Shown here piece by piece: positions 1-8,674 of a stretch of 64,000 nt of DNA; position 1 is the first letter of the stretch; every line of letters begins with the position of its first letter. Location: positions 19,446 through 83,445 of the forward strand of contig QCPZ01000007.1 of NCBI GenBank assembly GCA_003212345.1. Direction: 5' to 3'. A model generated the notes under the pieces. That model worked only from the letters and a program-made list of their open reading frames with translations, did not search any database and was not told the DNA's origin. This DNA comes from SAR116 cluster bacterium AG-447-A06 (GTDB lineage: Bacteria > Pseudomonadota > Alphaproteobacteria > Puniceispirillales > Puniceispirillaceae). The position numbers and the translations under genes are program-made.

Positions 1-2
1 TT

Positions 3-239
3 GCATGGTTCTTCGAGTATGCGTTTTTAGGGCTGCTGACAGCTCTGGCAGCAGCAATCATTGGCAGCCTTGCAAGCTGGGCCCTTGTTGACGGGCTCTT
101 GGGGGCGGAATTTATCCTTGATGGCGGGCTGGTCGTTGCCACCACAGTTGTTGGCGCATTTGTAACGGCCATTCTAGGGCTCGCTGGCGCGATGAAAACC
201 CTTGGCCGGAAACCGGCTCCCTTGTTGCGAGAACTTTAG
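3..239 (+). CDS. ABC transporter permease, FtsX family, C-terminal end (5' cut by window edge)
   Basis: Frame 3 is open from the left edge to a TAG at 237-239 and encodes about 78 residues. They form two hydrophobic segments (LGLLTALAAAIIGSLASWAL and VVATTVVGAFVTAILGLAGA) followed by a basic tail, TLGRKPAPLLREL. This layout, a last pair of membrane helices with an RKP-x-LLRE ending, is typical of the C-terminus of FtsX-like permeases such as YbbP, whose partner ATPase gene would lie further left. The family works with an ABC ATPase in lipoprotein or hydrophobic-substrate export. Only the end is visible, so subfamily and substrate cannot be given. Confidence 0.7.
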   Translation, partial: AWFFEYAFLGLLTALAAAIIGSLASWALVDGLLGAEFILDGGLVVATTVVGAFVTAILGLAGAMKTLGRKPAPLLREL

Positions 240-390
240 GATCTAACCTTTGACCACCAGCCACCCTGCTTGCACATGACCAAAATCGTATTTCGAGGCG
301 GATTAGACAAAGACCAAACTACTTAGCAAAAACAATGAGTTAGGAAAACGCCATTGCGAGGATGATAATGATCGGATATAGCAATCAGAC

Positions 391-1608
391 ATGAGCAAAA
401 ATGACATCAAAAAAGTCGTCCTCGCCTATTCAGGTGGCCTTGATACCTCCGTCATTCTACGTTGGTTGCAAGACCATTACCGCGCCGAAGTGATTACCTT
501 TACCGCTGATATTGGTCAGGGTGAGGATATTGAACCAGCGCGCGCCAAAGCCGAATTGCTTGGCATTAAAAATATCTACATTGAAGATTTGCGGGAAGAA
601 TTCGTGCGCGATTACGTGTTCCCGATGCTTCGGGCAAACCCGCTTTATGAAGGCGCTTATCTTCTTGGCACATCAATTGCCCGGCCATTGATTGCCAAAC
701 GCCAGATCGAAATTGCTCGTGATGTTGGCGCCGAGGCCGTATCACATGGAGCAACCGGCAAAGGCAATGATCAAGTAAGGTTCGAGCTGGCCTATTATGC
801 CCAGCAGCCTGATATTCAAGTGATAGCGCCATGGCGTGAATGGGATCTCGGCAGCCGCACAAAACTGATTGCTTATGCCGAGGCTAACCAGATACCCATT
901 CCAAAGGACAAGCGCGGCGAAGCCCCTTTCAGCGTTGATGCGAACCTGTTGCATATATCCGCCGAAGGCAAAGTTTTGGAAGATCCATGGGTGGCGCCTG
1001 AAGAATATGTATTCTCACGCAGCGTGTCGCCTGAACAGGCGCCCGACAAGCCAACCGAAATTGAAATCATGTTCGAATCAGGTGATCCTGTTGCTATCGA
1101 TGGCAAGGCATTATCGCCTGCCAACCTGCTGACTGAATTAAATCGACTTGGCGGTCAAAACGGCATTGGCCGCCTTGATCTTGTGGAAAACCGGTTTGTT
1201 GGCATGAAGTCGCGTGGGATTTATGAAACGCCAGGCGGCACAATACTACTAACCGCACGCCGAGCAATGGAATCAATTACTCTCGACCGTGGTGCTATGC
1301 ACACCAAAGACGAATTGATGCCGCGCTATGCCGAATTAGTTTATAACGGCTTCTGGTTTTCACCTGAGCGCGAAATGCTGCAAACAGCCATTGATAGCTG
1401 CCGCGATGCAGTAAATGGTGTTGTACGAGTGAAACTATATAAAGGTAATGTCACCATAACAGGACGAAAATCACCAAATTCACTTTATAATGCTGATCTT
1501 GTAACCTTCGAAGAAGGTGCGATTGATTACGACCATAGCGATGCAAACGGATTTATCAGATTGAATGCACTGCGGCTGAGGGTTAATAAAATGGTGCTGG
1601 ATAAATAG
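391..1608 (+). CDS. argG: Argininosuccinate synthase
   Basis: Cytosolic enzyme of arginine biosynthesis that joins citrulline and aspartate using ATP. The N-terminal P-loop [11 protein letters not shown] (residues 12-22) is the signature of the N-type ATP pyrophosphatase fold, and [15 protein letters not shown] carries the second conserved substrate motif. The 405 residues match the usual length of about 400. It starts at ATG 391, eight residues before the first strand. About 150 bases without a gene separate it from the permease upstream. The next gene, sodB, converges on it across a hairpin at 1656-1687 that may end both transcripts. argH is not in this window. Confidence 0.97.
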   Translation: MSKNDIKKVVLAYSGGLDTSVILRWLQDHYRAEVITFTADIGQGEDIEPARAKAELLGIKNIYIEDLREEFVRDYVFPMLRANPLYEGAYLLGTSIARPLIAKRQIEIARDVGAEAVSHGATGKGNDQVRFELAYYAQQPDIQVIAPWREWDLGSRTKLIAYAEANQIPIPKDKRGEAPFSVDANLLHISAEGKVLEDPWVAPEEYVFSRSVSPEQAPDKPTEIEIMFESGDPVAIDGKALSPANLLTELNRLGGQNGIGRLDLVENRFVGMKSRGIYETPGGTILLTARRAMESITLDRGAMHTKDELMPRYAELVYNGFWFSPEREMLQTAIDSCRDAVNGVVRVKLYKGNVTITGRKSPNSLYNADLVTFEEGAIDYDHSDANGFIRLNALRLRVNKMVLDK

Positions 1609-1655
1609 GTATAGTTAATTTTCGGACCAAGACGGTAAATTATTGCACCAATAAA

Positions 1656-1687
1656 AAAGCCGCCACCCAATCTTGGGAGACGGCTTT
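1656..1687 (-). terminator. Intrinsic terminator of sodB, possibly bidirectional
   Basis: Outer arms AAAGCCG (1656-1662) and CGGCTTT (1681-1687) pair perfectly, and inner arms CCCAA (1666-1670) and TTGGG (1673-1677) extend the stem. Read on the minus strand the hairpin is followed by a T run (complement of the A run 1653-1658), as expected for a rho-independent terminator 33 bases after the sodB stop. On the plus strand no T run follows, so action on argG is less certain. Confidence 0.8.
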
Positions 1688-1719
1688 AACGTCAAAGACG
1701 CGGTATTCTTATTCCTGAA

Positions 1720-2319
1720 CTATAATTGCGCTGCAACATAATCCCAATTGACAAGGTTCTCCAAGAAATTTGTCAAATAATCAGGACGTTTATTCCGAAA
1801 ATCAATATAGTATGAATGTTCCCACACGTCACAACCAAGTAATGCTGTTTGACCAAAACAGAGTGGGTTTACCCCATTCTCAGTTTTGGTTACGGCGAGC
1901 CTGCCATCACTATTTTTTACCAACCAGCACCAGCCAGATCCGAACTGACCGGCACCTGCGGCCTTGAAAGCATCCTTAAATGCATCAATTGATCCAAATG
2001 AGTCAGTCAATGCGGCTTCAAGTTCACTCGGCATGGCGCGCCCCTTTGGTCCCATCATTTCCCAGAACTTCATGTGATTCCAATGCTGAGAGGCATTATT
2101 AAATATACCATTTTGAGCAACAGCATTTTTGTCGTAGGTCCCAGTGATGATATCCTCAAGTGCTTTTCCTTCCCATTCAGTGCCGGCAATCAGATTGTTC
2201 CCGTTCACCACATAGGCGTTGTGATGCAAATCATGATGATATTCAAGCGTTTCAGCGCTCATGCCAAGGTCTGCCAATGCATCATGCGCATAAGGTAGAT
2301 CAGGTAGTTCAAATGCCAT
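1720..2319 (-). CDS. sodB: Superoxide dismutase [Fe/Mn family]
   Basis: Converts superoxide to oxygen and hydrogen peroxide in the cytoplasm. The C-terminal metal-site motif DVWEHSYY, the HHDLHHNAYV segment near the N-terminus and SQHWNHMKFW in the middle supply the usual His/His/Asp/His ligands. I set the start at the ATG at 2317-2319 (199 aa, MAFELPDLPYAHDAL), because the upstream in-frame GTG at 2329-2331 overlaps GGAGGCCGAA, which is a good ribosome binding site for this ATG. Iron is more likely than manganese from the overall SodB-like pattern, but the sequence alone does not settle the metal. Confidence 0.95.
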   Translation of the reverse strand: MAFELPDLPYAHDALADLGMSAETLEYHHDLHHNAYVVNGNNLIAGTEWEGKALEDIITGTYDKNAVAQNGIFNNASQHWNHMKFWEMMGPKGRAMPSELEAALTDSFGSIDAFKDAFKAAGAGQFGSGWCWLVKNSDGRLAVTKTENGVNPLCFGQTALLGCDVWEHSYYIDFRNKRPDYLTNFLENLVNWDYVAAQL

Positions 2320-2486
2320 TTCGGCCTCCACAGTTTTGTCTTTGGTAGCTAGGTATCTACAGAGATATAGTCATGATTCTAAAAATGCCAAATAAAATTA
2401 ACTGACAAGCACTGCTAGCATGTTAATTTATCAATCACTAGCACCAATACAGTCGTCATTTTTGCTTATTGATAAAGGATAAAAGC

Positions 2487-3071
2487 ATGACCAGCCCCTC
2501 CAAACCCTTTATTGCACCTTTTCTAGAGCACTATCCAGAAATTGACGACACTGCCTACATTGCCGAAACAGTAGCAATTGTTGGAGCGGTTCGTATCGGC
2601 TCAAATAGCAGCATTTGGCATCAGGTTACGTTGCGCGGGGACAACAATTTTATCACTATTGGTGAAGGAACAAATATTCAGGATAATAGCTGTGTGCACA
2701 TCAGCAGCCGGGATTATCCAACGATCATTGGTAATCATGTAAATATTGGTCATTGTGCACTAGTACATGCCTGTCATTTGCATGATCATGCTTTTGTAGG
2801 CATGGGGTCAATTGTGATGGATGGCGCAATCATTGAAACTGACGGTATGCTTGCCGCCGGATCGTTATTGACGGCTCGCAAACATATTCCAGCCGGAGAA
2901 TTATGGGCGGGACGGCCCGCCCGAAAAATGCGTGATTTAAACGCTGATGAAATTGCTGATAACCGCCATATTGCACAACATTATATAGAGGTGGGACGCG
3001 CCCACCGGTTGGGGGCTGCAGGCGGCTCTTTTGTTAATATGCACACGCACCCCCTGCCGCCGCGCGATTAA
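2487..3071 (+). CDS. Gamma-class carbonic anhydrase family protein (hexapeptide-repeat trimer)
   Basis: Left-handed beta-helix protein of about 194 residues with repeated hexapeptides such as IGSNSSIWHQVTLRGD and IGEGTNIQDNSCVHI. Histidines in CVHIS, NIGHCALVHAC and HLHDHAF sit where gamma carbonic anhydrases bind zinc. Relatives (YrdA, PaaY, CaiE) range from true carbonic anhydrases to CoA thioesterases, so CO2 hydration is likely but not proven. The start is ATG 2487 behind AAAGGAT; an upstream TTG at 2469 would add six residues and looks less likely. The gene stands alone, divergent from sodB and convergent with the next dehydrogenase. Confidence 0.88.
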   Translation: MTSPSKPFIAPFLEHYPEIDDTAYIAETVAIVGAVRIGSNSSIWHQVTLRGDNNFITIGEGTNIQDNSCVHISSRDYPTIIGNHVNIGHCALVHACHLHDHAFVGMGSIVMDGAIIETDGMLAAGSLLTARKHIPAGELWAGRPARKMRDLNADEIADNRHIAQHYIEVGRAHRLGAAGGSFVNMHTHPLPPRD

Positions 3072-3164
3072 TCCTACAAAATAAAATAGCTACCGATTTT
3101 GTAATTATACCAATTAATACAATTAATTAGTCTGCATAACTCGGCCGGCCCAATCCCTGCCGGT

Positions 3165-4034
3165 CTAAAAATCACGTAGCCGGCGGATCAAACTGGAAGT
3201 GTCATTACGACCGTGTCCATCAGCACTTATTTCGGCGTAATAGCTCGCAACAATTTCAGTAACTGGCAGATCAGCCCCATTGCGCTTGGCCTCTTCAAGA
3301 CAAATCCTTAAGTCCTTGCGCATCCAGTCAACAGCAAAACCAAAATCAAATTCACCTCTGACCATGGTTTCGCCGCGATTAACCATTTGCCATGATTGTG
3401 CCGCCCCGCCGGAAATCGCCGAAAGTAGCTTTTCCGTATCAAGGCCAACATTCATCGCAAAATTCAACCCTTCTGATAAGGCTTGCACAAGGCCAGCAAT
3501 ACAAATTTGATTTGCCATCTTGGCCTGCTGGCCTTTACCGGCCGCACCCATGTGCACAACCCGTGCCCCATAGCATTCCATCATCGGCAATGCCAGGGTA
3601 AAAGCAGCATCATCGCCGCCAACCATCACGGTTAATTTACCATTTTCGGCACCTGCCTGCCCACCAGAAACCGGTGCATCAAGTGTTTGAACCCCTGATG
3701 CCTTACCAGCGTCATATAGTTGACCTGCCACATCAGCCGAAACTGTACTATTGTCAATGAAGACAGCCCCACTTTTCATAGATGGAATTGCACCATCCTC
3801 GCCAAGCGCCACCGACAGTACATCCGGGTCATCACCCACACAGCAAAACACAAAATCAGCACCATCAGCCGCGACCGCCGGCGTGGTTGCAAGTGAGCCA
3901 CCATGTTGGGCTGTCCATGCCTCAGCTTTTGCTAGAGTTCGATTGAAAACAGTTACGTCGTGACCCGCAGCGGCGATATGGCCAGCCATCGGATAGCCCA
4001 TAACACCCATTCCCAAAAATGCAACTTTCGACAT
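3165..4034 (-). CDS. NAD(P)-dependent beta-hydroxyacid dehydrogenase (3-hydroxyisobutyrate dehydrogenase family)
   Basis: The N-terminal Rossmann motif VAFLGMGVMGYPMAGH, the substrate-site motif DAPVSGG and the catalytic lysine in GKGQQAKMANQ place this 289-residue protein in the 3-hydroxyisobutyrate/tartronate semialdehyde/succinic semialdehyde reductase family. FNRT after the second strand, instead of an acidic residue, fits NADP(H) preference and a GLYR-like role in reducing glyoxylate or semialdehydes. This is inference from family patterns. It is one of three paralogs within 14 kb (also at 7602 and 15969). The gene is transcribed alone and is followed by a short convergent gap. Confidence 0.88.
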   Translation of the reverse strand: MSKVAFLGMGVMGYPMAGHIAAAGHDVTVFNRTLAKAEAWTAQHGGSLATTPAVAADGADFVFCCVGDDPDVLSVALGEDGAIPSMKSGAVFIDNSTVSADVAGQLYDAGKASGVQTLDAPVSGGQAGAENGKLTVMVGGDDAAFTLALPMMECYGARVVHMGAAGKGQQAKMANQICIAGLVQALSEGLNFAMNVGLDTEKLLSAISGGAAQSWQMVNRGETMVRGEFDFGFAVDWMRKDLRICLEEAKRNGADLPVTEIVASYYAEISADGHGRNDTSSLIRRLRDF

Positions 4035-4204
4035 AAATAATCCCTTTTCTTAATTTTAAGGACCACAACCAGGTGTCAAACGATATTTACATGGCCATTT
4101 CTGTCAGCACGATTATACTAACAACTGGTCGGCGGTGTAATACCAAGCGGCGGCCAAAATTATTACGAAATACCACTTGCTAAAGATAGGGGCAATCATA
4201 CCGC

Positions 4205-4750
4205 ATGACCGTATTATCAAGCCAGCATGAAATCGACATTTTAATTACCGAAGCCGAAATCGCCGCCCGAACCAATAATCTGGCCCGTCAAATTACCGAC
4301 CATTATAAAGATACTGAACAGTTGATTGTAATTGGTCTTTTACGTGGATCATTTGTGTTTATCGCAGATCTTGTGCGCCGGCTTGCGCTGCCGGTTGAAG
4401 TGGATTTCATGACTGTTTCATCCTATGGCAATAATGCTATTTCTTCACGTCAAGTTCGCATCATTCAGGATCTGGAAACCCAGATCAAAAATCGTGATGT
4501 TCTAATCGTTGAAGATATTGTAGATACCGGTCACACCTTATCACAAGTTCAAAAAATACTGCTGACCCGTGCTCCAAAAAGTCTCTCAATATGCACCCTT
4601 TTAAATAAGCCATCACGCCGCGAGGTGGAGGTGGATGTTAATTGGGTCGGCTTTGATATTCCCGATGCGTTCGTGATTGGTTACGGAATTGATTATGCCC
4701 AGCAAGGCCGAAATTTGCCCCATATCGGTGTCGTAAAAGGCGTGAAATAA
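4205..4750 (+). CDS. hpt: Hypoxanthine phosphoribosyltransferase
   Basis: Purine salvage enzyme that makes IMP (and often GMP) from the free base and PRPP. The PRPP-binding motif VLIVEDIVDTGHTL lies near residue 99, and the FMTVSSYGN flexible loop precedes it. The length of 181 residues is normal for bacterial Hpt. The ATG at 4205 lies soon after AAGATAGGGGC. A short perfect hairpin sits just after its stop. It is divergent from the upstream dehydrogenase and not in an evident operon. Confidence 0.94.
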   Translation: MTVLSSQHEIDILITEAEIAARTNNLARQITDHYKDTEQLIVIGLLRGSFVFIADLVRRLALPVEVDFMTVSSYGNNAISSRQVRIIQDLETQIKNRDVLIVEDIVDTGHTLSQVQKILLTRAPKSLSICTLLNKPSRREVEVDVNWVGFDIPDAFVIGYGIDYAQQGRNLPHIGVVKGVK

Positions 4751-4755
4751 ACGCC

Positions 4756-4773
4756 AAGATAGTGCCCTATCTT
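4756..4773 (+). terminator. Small hairpin after hpt, weak terminator candidate
   Basis: AAGATAG (4756-4762) and CTATCTT (4767-4773) are perfect inverted arms around a TGCC loop, six bases past the hpt stop. No T run follows (the next bases are CATAACAATAG), so this may be an mRNA 3' end stem or a weak terminator. Confidence 0.35.
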
Positions 4774-5057
4774 CATAACAATAGCTTTATAGGAGCAGAG
4801 CACCTAATATGGTTCAGGCATACCTGATCTTTTAGCTTTAAACAGTATTGTCCAAACACCTCACCAATAAAAGCCTTTGCGAAAAGCTTCGCGCCAACTT
4901 CAAACAATTCACACTTTGTCACAAAATGATCATAAGCAGCTTGGCCCACTAACGGTTTGGCCCATTTTTACCTTCTTGTTAACGACCAAAATTTAAAGTT
5001 AACAATTGGAAAGGCCAGCAAATTTGAGTCATTTTAAAACCCGCTGTTGATGCTTGC
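4774..5057. other. Intergenic stretch between hpt and acuI, no gene seen
   Basis: Together with the hairpin this gap is 307 bases long and AT-rich. I see no credible coding frame, tRNA or riboswitch fold. It contains two GTTAAC hexamers (4978-4983 and 4998-5003) exactly 20 bases apart, which may be coincidence. Confidence 0.5.
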
Positions 5058-6056
5058 TTATGCATTTACATCAACAACTAGGCGGCCCTTTACCTTGCCA
5101 GCCAGAATATCAGCTCCAGCCGTTGGCACATCAGCAAGCCCTATAAGTGTCATCACTGCTGCTAGCTGCGACTTTGGTAAATCGTTTGCCAAACGCTGCC
5201 AAGCCTGCATCCGGCGCGAATAAGGTGCCATAACCGAGTCAATGCCCAAAAGCGAAACGCCACGAAGGATGAATGGAATAACTGTTGTTGGTAGGTCAGC
5301 CCCACCAGCCAATCCCACCGTGGCCACAGCACCGCGATATTTCATTTGGGCCAATGCGCGGGCAAGAATCACGCTGCCCACCGAATCAACACATCCTGCC
5401 CATTTTCCTGACTCTAGGGGCTTGCCAGCACCTTCAATCATGTCTGCCCGATCAATTATATCACTCGCACCGAGGCCACGGAGATAGGATTCAGTTTCTG
5501 AGCGCCCCGTCAACGCTGTCACCGAAAATCCCCGAGCGGCTAGAAGCGCTGTTGCAATCGATCCGACACCGCCAGCCGCACCAGTCACAAGAACTGGGCC
5601 GCTCTCAGGTTTAACGCCTGCATCCTCTAGAGCTAAAACCGAAAGCATTGCAGTAAATCCAGCAGTGCCAATCGCCATCGCTTGCTGGCAGTCCAACCCA
5701 CTAGCCAATGGCACCAGCCACTCAGCCTTTACCCTAGCAAATTGAGCATAACCGCCCCACCATGTCTCGCCAACACGCCACCCTGTCAAAACCACAAGAT
5801 CGCCGGGCTTATAGCGCTCATCCAAACTGCTTACCACTTCACCAGCAAAATCAATGCCCGGAACATGCGGATATTCCCGTACTAACCGACCAAGGCCCGT
5901 CAAGCACTGGCCATCCTTGTAATTAATTGTGGAATATTTCACTGCAACGAGAACATCACCGCCCGCTGGAAGGTCATCATGCTGCATATCAGTTAATTCA
6001 TGACTAATTACATTTTTATTATCACGATGCACCATGAGGGCTTTGAAACTAGACAT
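5058..6056 (-). CDS. acuI: Acryloyl-CoA reductase-type quinone oxidoreductase (AcuI/YhdH family)
   Basis: Medium-chain dehydrogenase/reductase of 332 residues without structural-zinc cysteines. The opening MSSFKALMVHRDNKN, the segment YKDGQCLTGLG, PGIDFAGEV and the nucleotide motif VTGAAGGVGSIA are those of the AcuI/YhdH group. AcuI reduces acryloyl-CoA to propionyl-CoA with NADPH, which detoxifies acrylate formed from DMSP or 3-hydroxypropionate. The reaction is inferred from the family and the marine setting. I chose ATG 6054-6056 because CGAAGGAGTC lies just upstream; a longer frame to 6158 adds 34 residues that look non-coding. No dmdA or ddd genes are nearby in the window. Confidence 0.83.
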   Translation of the reverse strand: MSSFKALMVHRDNKNVISHELTDMQHDDLPAGGDVLVAVKYSTINYKDGQCLTGLGRLVREYPHVPGIDFAGEVVSSLDERYKPGDLVVLTGWRVGETWWGGYAQFARVKAEWLVPLASGLDCQQAMAIGTAGFTAMLSVLALEDAGVKPESGPVLVTGAAGGVGSIATALLAARGFSVTALTGRSETESYLRGLGASDIIDRADMIEGAGKPLESGKWAGCVDSVGSVILARALAQMKYRGAVATVGLAGGADLPTTVIPFILRGVSLLGIDSVMAPYSRRMQAWQRLANDLPKSQLAAVMTLIGLADVPTAGADILAGKVKGRLVVDVNA

Positions 6057-6326
6057 TGCAGACTCCTTCGTTTGAATTTTCATAATTTGGATAACAACTT
6101 TACCAGTCCCAGAATAGCCTAAAACCACACCAGCGATCATTCTAGTTTTGGCTAACAACAGTTGGTTAACACTAGATAAACAATCCGCAATAATAGCATA
6201 TAGTTTTTTTGTGCGGCCGTTTTCATGATAGTTAAAATGGCATACCCAAATCTATGGCAGCGCTTGGCAATATCACATTAGCGATATAGGCTAAATGGGA
6301 TATGGATAAACATTTCTAGATGGGCC

Positions 6327-6920
6327 ATGGAAAACGTAACAATACCATCACCTCAAATCTTTAGACTCTTTTGGGCCATCTTCGGGATCATTGCCGTGGC
6401 GATAACAGTACCTGTGCCAGCTTGTGCCGATCAAAATGACCCTCAGCTTGATGAACTCTTTATTGCCCTTCAAGCCGGCCCATCAGAAACGCAAGCAGCG
6501 AATATAGAACTCCAAATTTGGACTAGATGGGGTGACCATCCGTATGACCCACTTGCAAACCGACAAATGAAAAAGGGCATAGAATTGATGAATTCTGGGC
6601 ATCTTGGTGATGCGGAGGACGTCTTCAGCCGCATTATCAACAGTCATCCTGATTTTGCCGAAGCCTGGAACAAACGTGCCACGGTTCGGTTTTTTCGTGG
6701 TAATGACACTGGATCTGCGAGTGATATTCTGCAAGTGATCAAACTAGAGCCAAGGCATTTCGGGGCGCTTTCTGGACTAGGCATGATCCGGATCCGCGCT
6801 GGTGATTTGGAGGGTGCTTTAAAGGCCTACAAAGCGGCCCAGCGCATTAACCCATATTTGCTACAAATTAAAGCAATCATTGATCAACTAAGCAAAAAGC
6901 TTAAAGGGCGCGCCCTTTAA
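6327..6920 (+). CDS. Exported tetratricopeptide-repeat protein
   Basis: 197-residue protein. Residues 12-34 are a hydrophobic export signal ending VPACA, followed by a mature region with two to three TPR units: RQMKKGIELMNSGHLGDAEDVF, then AEAWNKRATVRFFRGNDTGSA and ALSGLGMIRIRAGDLEGALK. TPR proteins act as protein-binding scaffolds, and this one likely works in the periplasm or as an inner-membrane-anchored factor. The partner is unknown. It stands alone between acuI (divergent) and the zinc-ribbon gene. The assignment to the TPR fold is good, but no process can be named. Confidence 0.8.
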   Translation: MENVTIPSPQIFRLFWAIFGIIAVAITVPVPACADQNDPQLDELFIALQAGPSETQAANIELQIWTRWGDHPYDPLANRQMKKGIELMNSGHLGDAEDVFSRIINSHPDFAEAWNKRATVRFFRGNDTGSASDILQVIKLEPRHFGALSGLGMIRIRAGDLEGALKAYKAAQRINPYLLQIKAIIDQLSKKLKGRAL

Positions 6921-7069
6921 CAAGCGAGTTTAAAATAGAGTCGGTGATTCGGATGATTTAGTCTGTTACTGTGGAGACGGTCACCCAACTGAGTAACTGC
7001 GTAATAGCCTAAAAATTATGCAGTCAATGAATTGAGTAATGGTCCTGATAAATATTAGAGGCGGGAGAT

Positions 7070-7618
7070 ATGGAAATCGATAACAACGACATAGTAATGA
7101 GACACTGTCCACATTGCGATTGTATTTGTCTTATATCAAAAACCGATATTGACTCTGCGCGGGCAGCAAACAAATTAGTGAGCATTTCCTGCCACCAATG
7201 CCAGGAACAGTTTGCCATCGATGGCGAACAAACAAAAGATAGAAAAATAGCCCGTCCAGCCGCCTTAGAATTTGTCACCTGCCCATCCTGTAAAAAACAA
7301 GTCACCCTGCCAGACCTTCCGCCAGATCGGTCGACCGTGGATCTATTTTGCCCGTTTTGCGAGAGTAAAATTGACCATGACGGACAGAGGTCAGAAGGCG
7401 AATCATCGAATTTGGCGTCAGTAAATTCCGATCTGGAAAAAGCCGATCTCAACCCTTCGAAGGAGGCTAGCGCGAGCCCTAAATCACCAACAAATTATAT
7501 GCCACTGTATGTTCTGTTCGTTCTCTGTCTTGGGGCTTACCTGTTTTGGGCTTTTGAAACTGGGCAGTTGCCAGTTGAAGCGTTGCCTCTTGATCAGTGG
7601 CTTAAGATTTTGCAATAA
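7070..7618 (+). CDS. Membrane-anchored double zinc-ribbon protein of unknown function
   Basis: The 182-residue protein has two four-cysteine sets: C13-P-H-C16 with C41-H-Q-C44, and C71-P-S-C74 with C94-P-F-C97. Each set looks like a zinc ribbon of the MJ0042 kind. Extra cysteines C18 and C20 follow the first pair. An acidic, Ser-rich linker (about 100-141) leads to a single membrane helix near 144-161 and a short tail. No catalytic domain is visible. Its 3' end overlaps the convergent dehydrogenase gene by 17 bases. GGCGGGAG lies upstream of ATG 7070. The role is unknown; regulators and envelope proteins both carry such ribbons. Confidence 0.72.
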   Translation: MEIDNNDIVMRHCPHCDCICLISKTDIDSARAANKLVSISCHQCQEQFAIDGEQTKDRKIARPAALEFVTCPSCKKQVTLPDLPPDRSTVDLFCPFCESKIDHDGQRSEGESSNLASVNSDLEKADLNPSKEASASPKSPTNYMPLYVLFVLCLGAYLFWAFETGQLPVEALPLDQWLKILQ

Positions 7619-8573
7619 TTTCATAGCCCGGCTCTTCTGGTTCATCATCAGTCATTTCATCTGGAAAACCTGGAGCCAGAATCTTGGTATCGCATGCCTC
7701 TTCTAACCGCTTAATAATATTTGGCGACCACTCTCGGGCGCCGAACCGAGTTTGCCCATCTTTAAAAATCTTAATTAATATTGGTGAGATTTCTAACGGC
7801 ACATTATGTGCCGTAGCAATGTCTTGAAACAGCCCAATATCCTTCAATACAAGATCCATCGTGAAATTAATATCACGGCTACCGTTTAATATCACCTGAC
7901 TTTCAGTCTCATGAACAAATGAGTTTCCCGATGAAATACGAATCGCTTCATAGGTGGTGTTTAAATCCATGCCAGCCATTTTTGATGTAACAAACGCTTC
8001 GGCCAAAGTCACAAGATTTGCCGTCGCAAGATAATTTGTCACGACCTTTAACACCGATGCCGTTCCGAGTGCACCGGTGTGAAGAACTCGTCGACCGAGG
8101 ATGGTGAGGGTCGGCAGCAAGCGGTCAAGCACCGGCCGATCACAACCTGCAAAAATTGCAATGTTACCGGTAGCGGCCCGGTGGCACCCGCCAGAAACAG
8201 GACAATCGGCCGCGCTTGCACCCTTTGCTTCGACTAGGGAACCAATGCGCGTCACCTCTGCTGCATCAGTGGTGCTCATTTCCGCCCAGATTTTGCCCTC
8301 TGTCAGGCCGGCAAGAACACCATCTTCAGCTTCCATTACTGCGGCACTTACTGCTGGCGATGGCAAACAGGTGATGATTATATCACAAGCCTGTGCCATC
8401 TCTTTCGGGCTTTCCCCCCACCTCGCACCAGCATCAAGAAAGGAAGCTGCAGCATCACGATTGAGGTCACGTAAAACAACATCGCACCCATTGCGGATTA
8501 AACTCCCCGCGAGCTTACCGCCAACATTACCTAGCCCGATAAACCCAACCTTTTGCAATTTCACGAACTCCAT
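7602..8573 (-). CDS. NAD(P)-dependent beta-hydroxyacid dehydrogenase, HIBADH family (paralog 2)
   Basis: The Rossmann motif VGFIGLGNVGGKLAGSL, the DCPVSGG substrate motif and the lysine in TASVLKVVTNY mark the 3-hydroxyisobutyrate dehydrogenase fold. VVLRDLNRD after the second strand has an acidic residue, which favours NAD(H). I used ATG 8571-8573 (323 aa); a TTG at 8603 would add ten residues. A C-terminal tail rich in acidic residues (PDEMTDDEPEEPGYE) extends past the usual end of the family. Substrate unknown. The 3' end overlaps the zinc-ribbon gene tail to tail. Confidence 0.85.
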   Translation of the reverse strand: MEFVKLQKVGFIGLGNVGGKLAGSLIRNGCDVVLRDLNRDAAASFLDAGARWGESPKEMAQACDIIITCLPSPAVSAAVMEAEDGVLAGLTEGKIWAEMSTTDAAEVTRIGSLVEAKGASAADCPVSGGCHRAATGNIAIFAGCDRPVLDRLLPTLTILGRRVLHTGALGTASVLKVVTNYLATANLVTLAEAFVTSKMAGMDLNTTYEAIRISSGNSFVHETESQVILNGSRDINFTMDLVLKDIGLFQDIATAHNVPLEISPILIKIFKDGQTRFGAREWSPNIIKRLEEACDTKILAPGFPDEMTDDEPEEPGYEIIAKS

Positions 8574-8674
8574 ATTGCTGTATCTCAACAACGCAAATAT
8601 CAAGCATCAACCTTAATGTTGCGTTTTCGACACTAGCCTAGATATAGAACTTTTTGGAATGCAATAGAAATCGT

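Noticed and set aside
3144..3165. GC-rich CCGGC inverted arms at the end of the dehydrogenase gene
   Set aside because: Only five matching pairs, inside the stop-codon region and with no T run.
4978..5003. Two GTTAAC hexamers 20 bases apart as CtrA-type sites
   Set aside because: The spacing does not match TTAA-N7-TTAA, and the sites lie downstream of acuI and not in a clear promoter.
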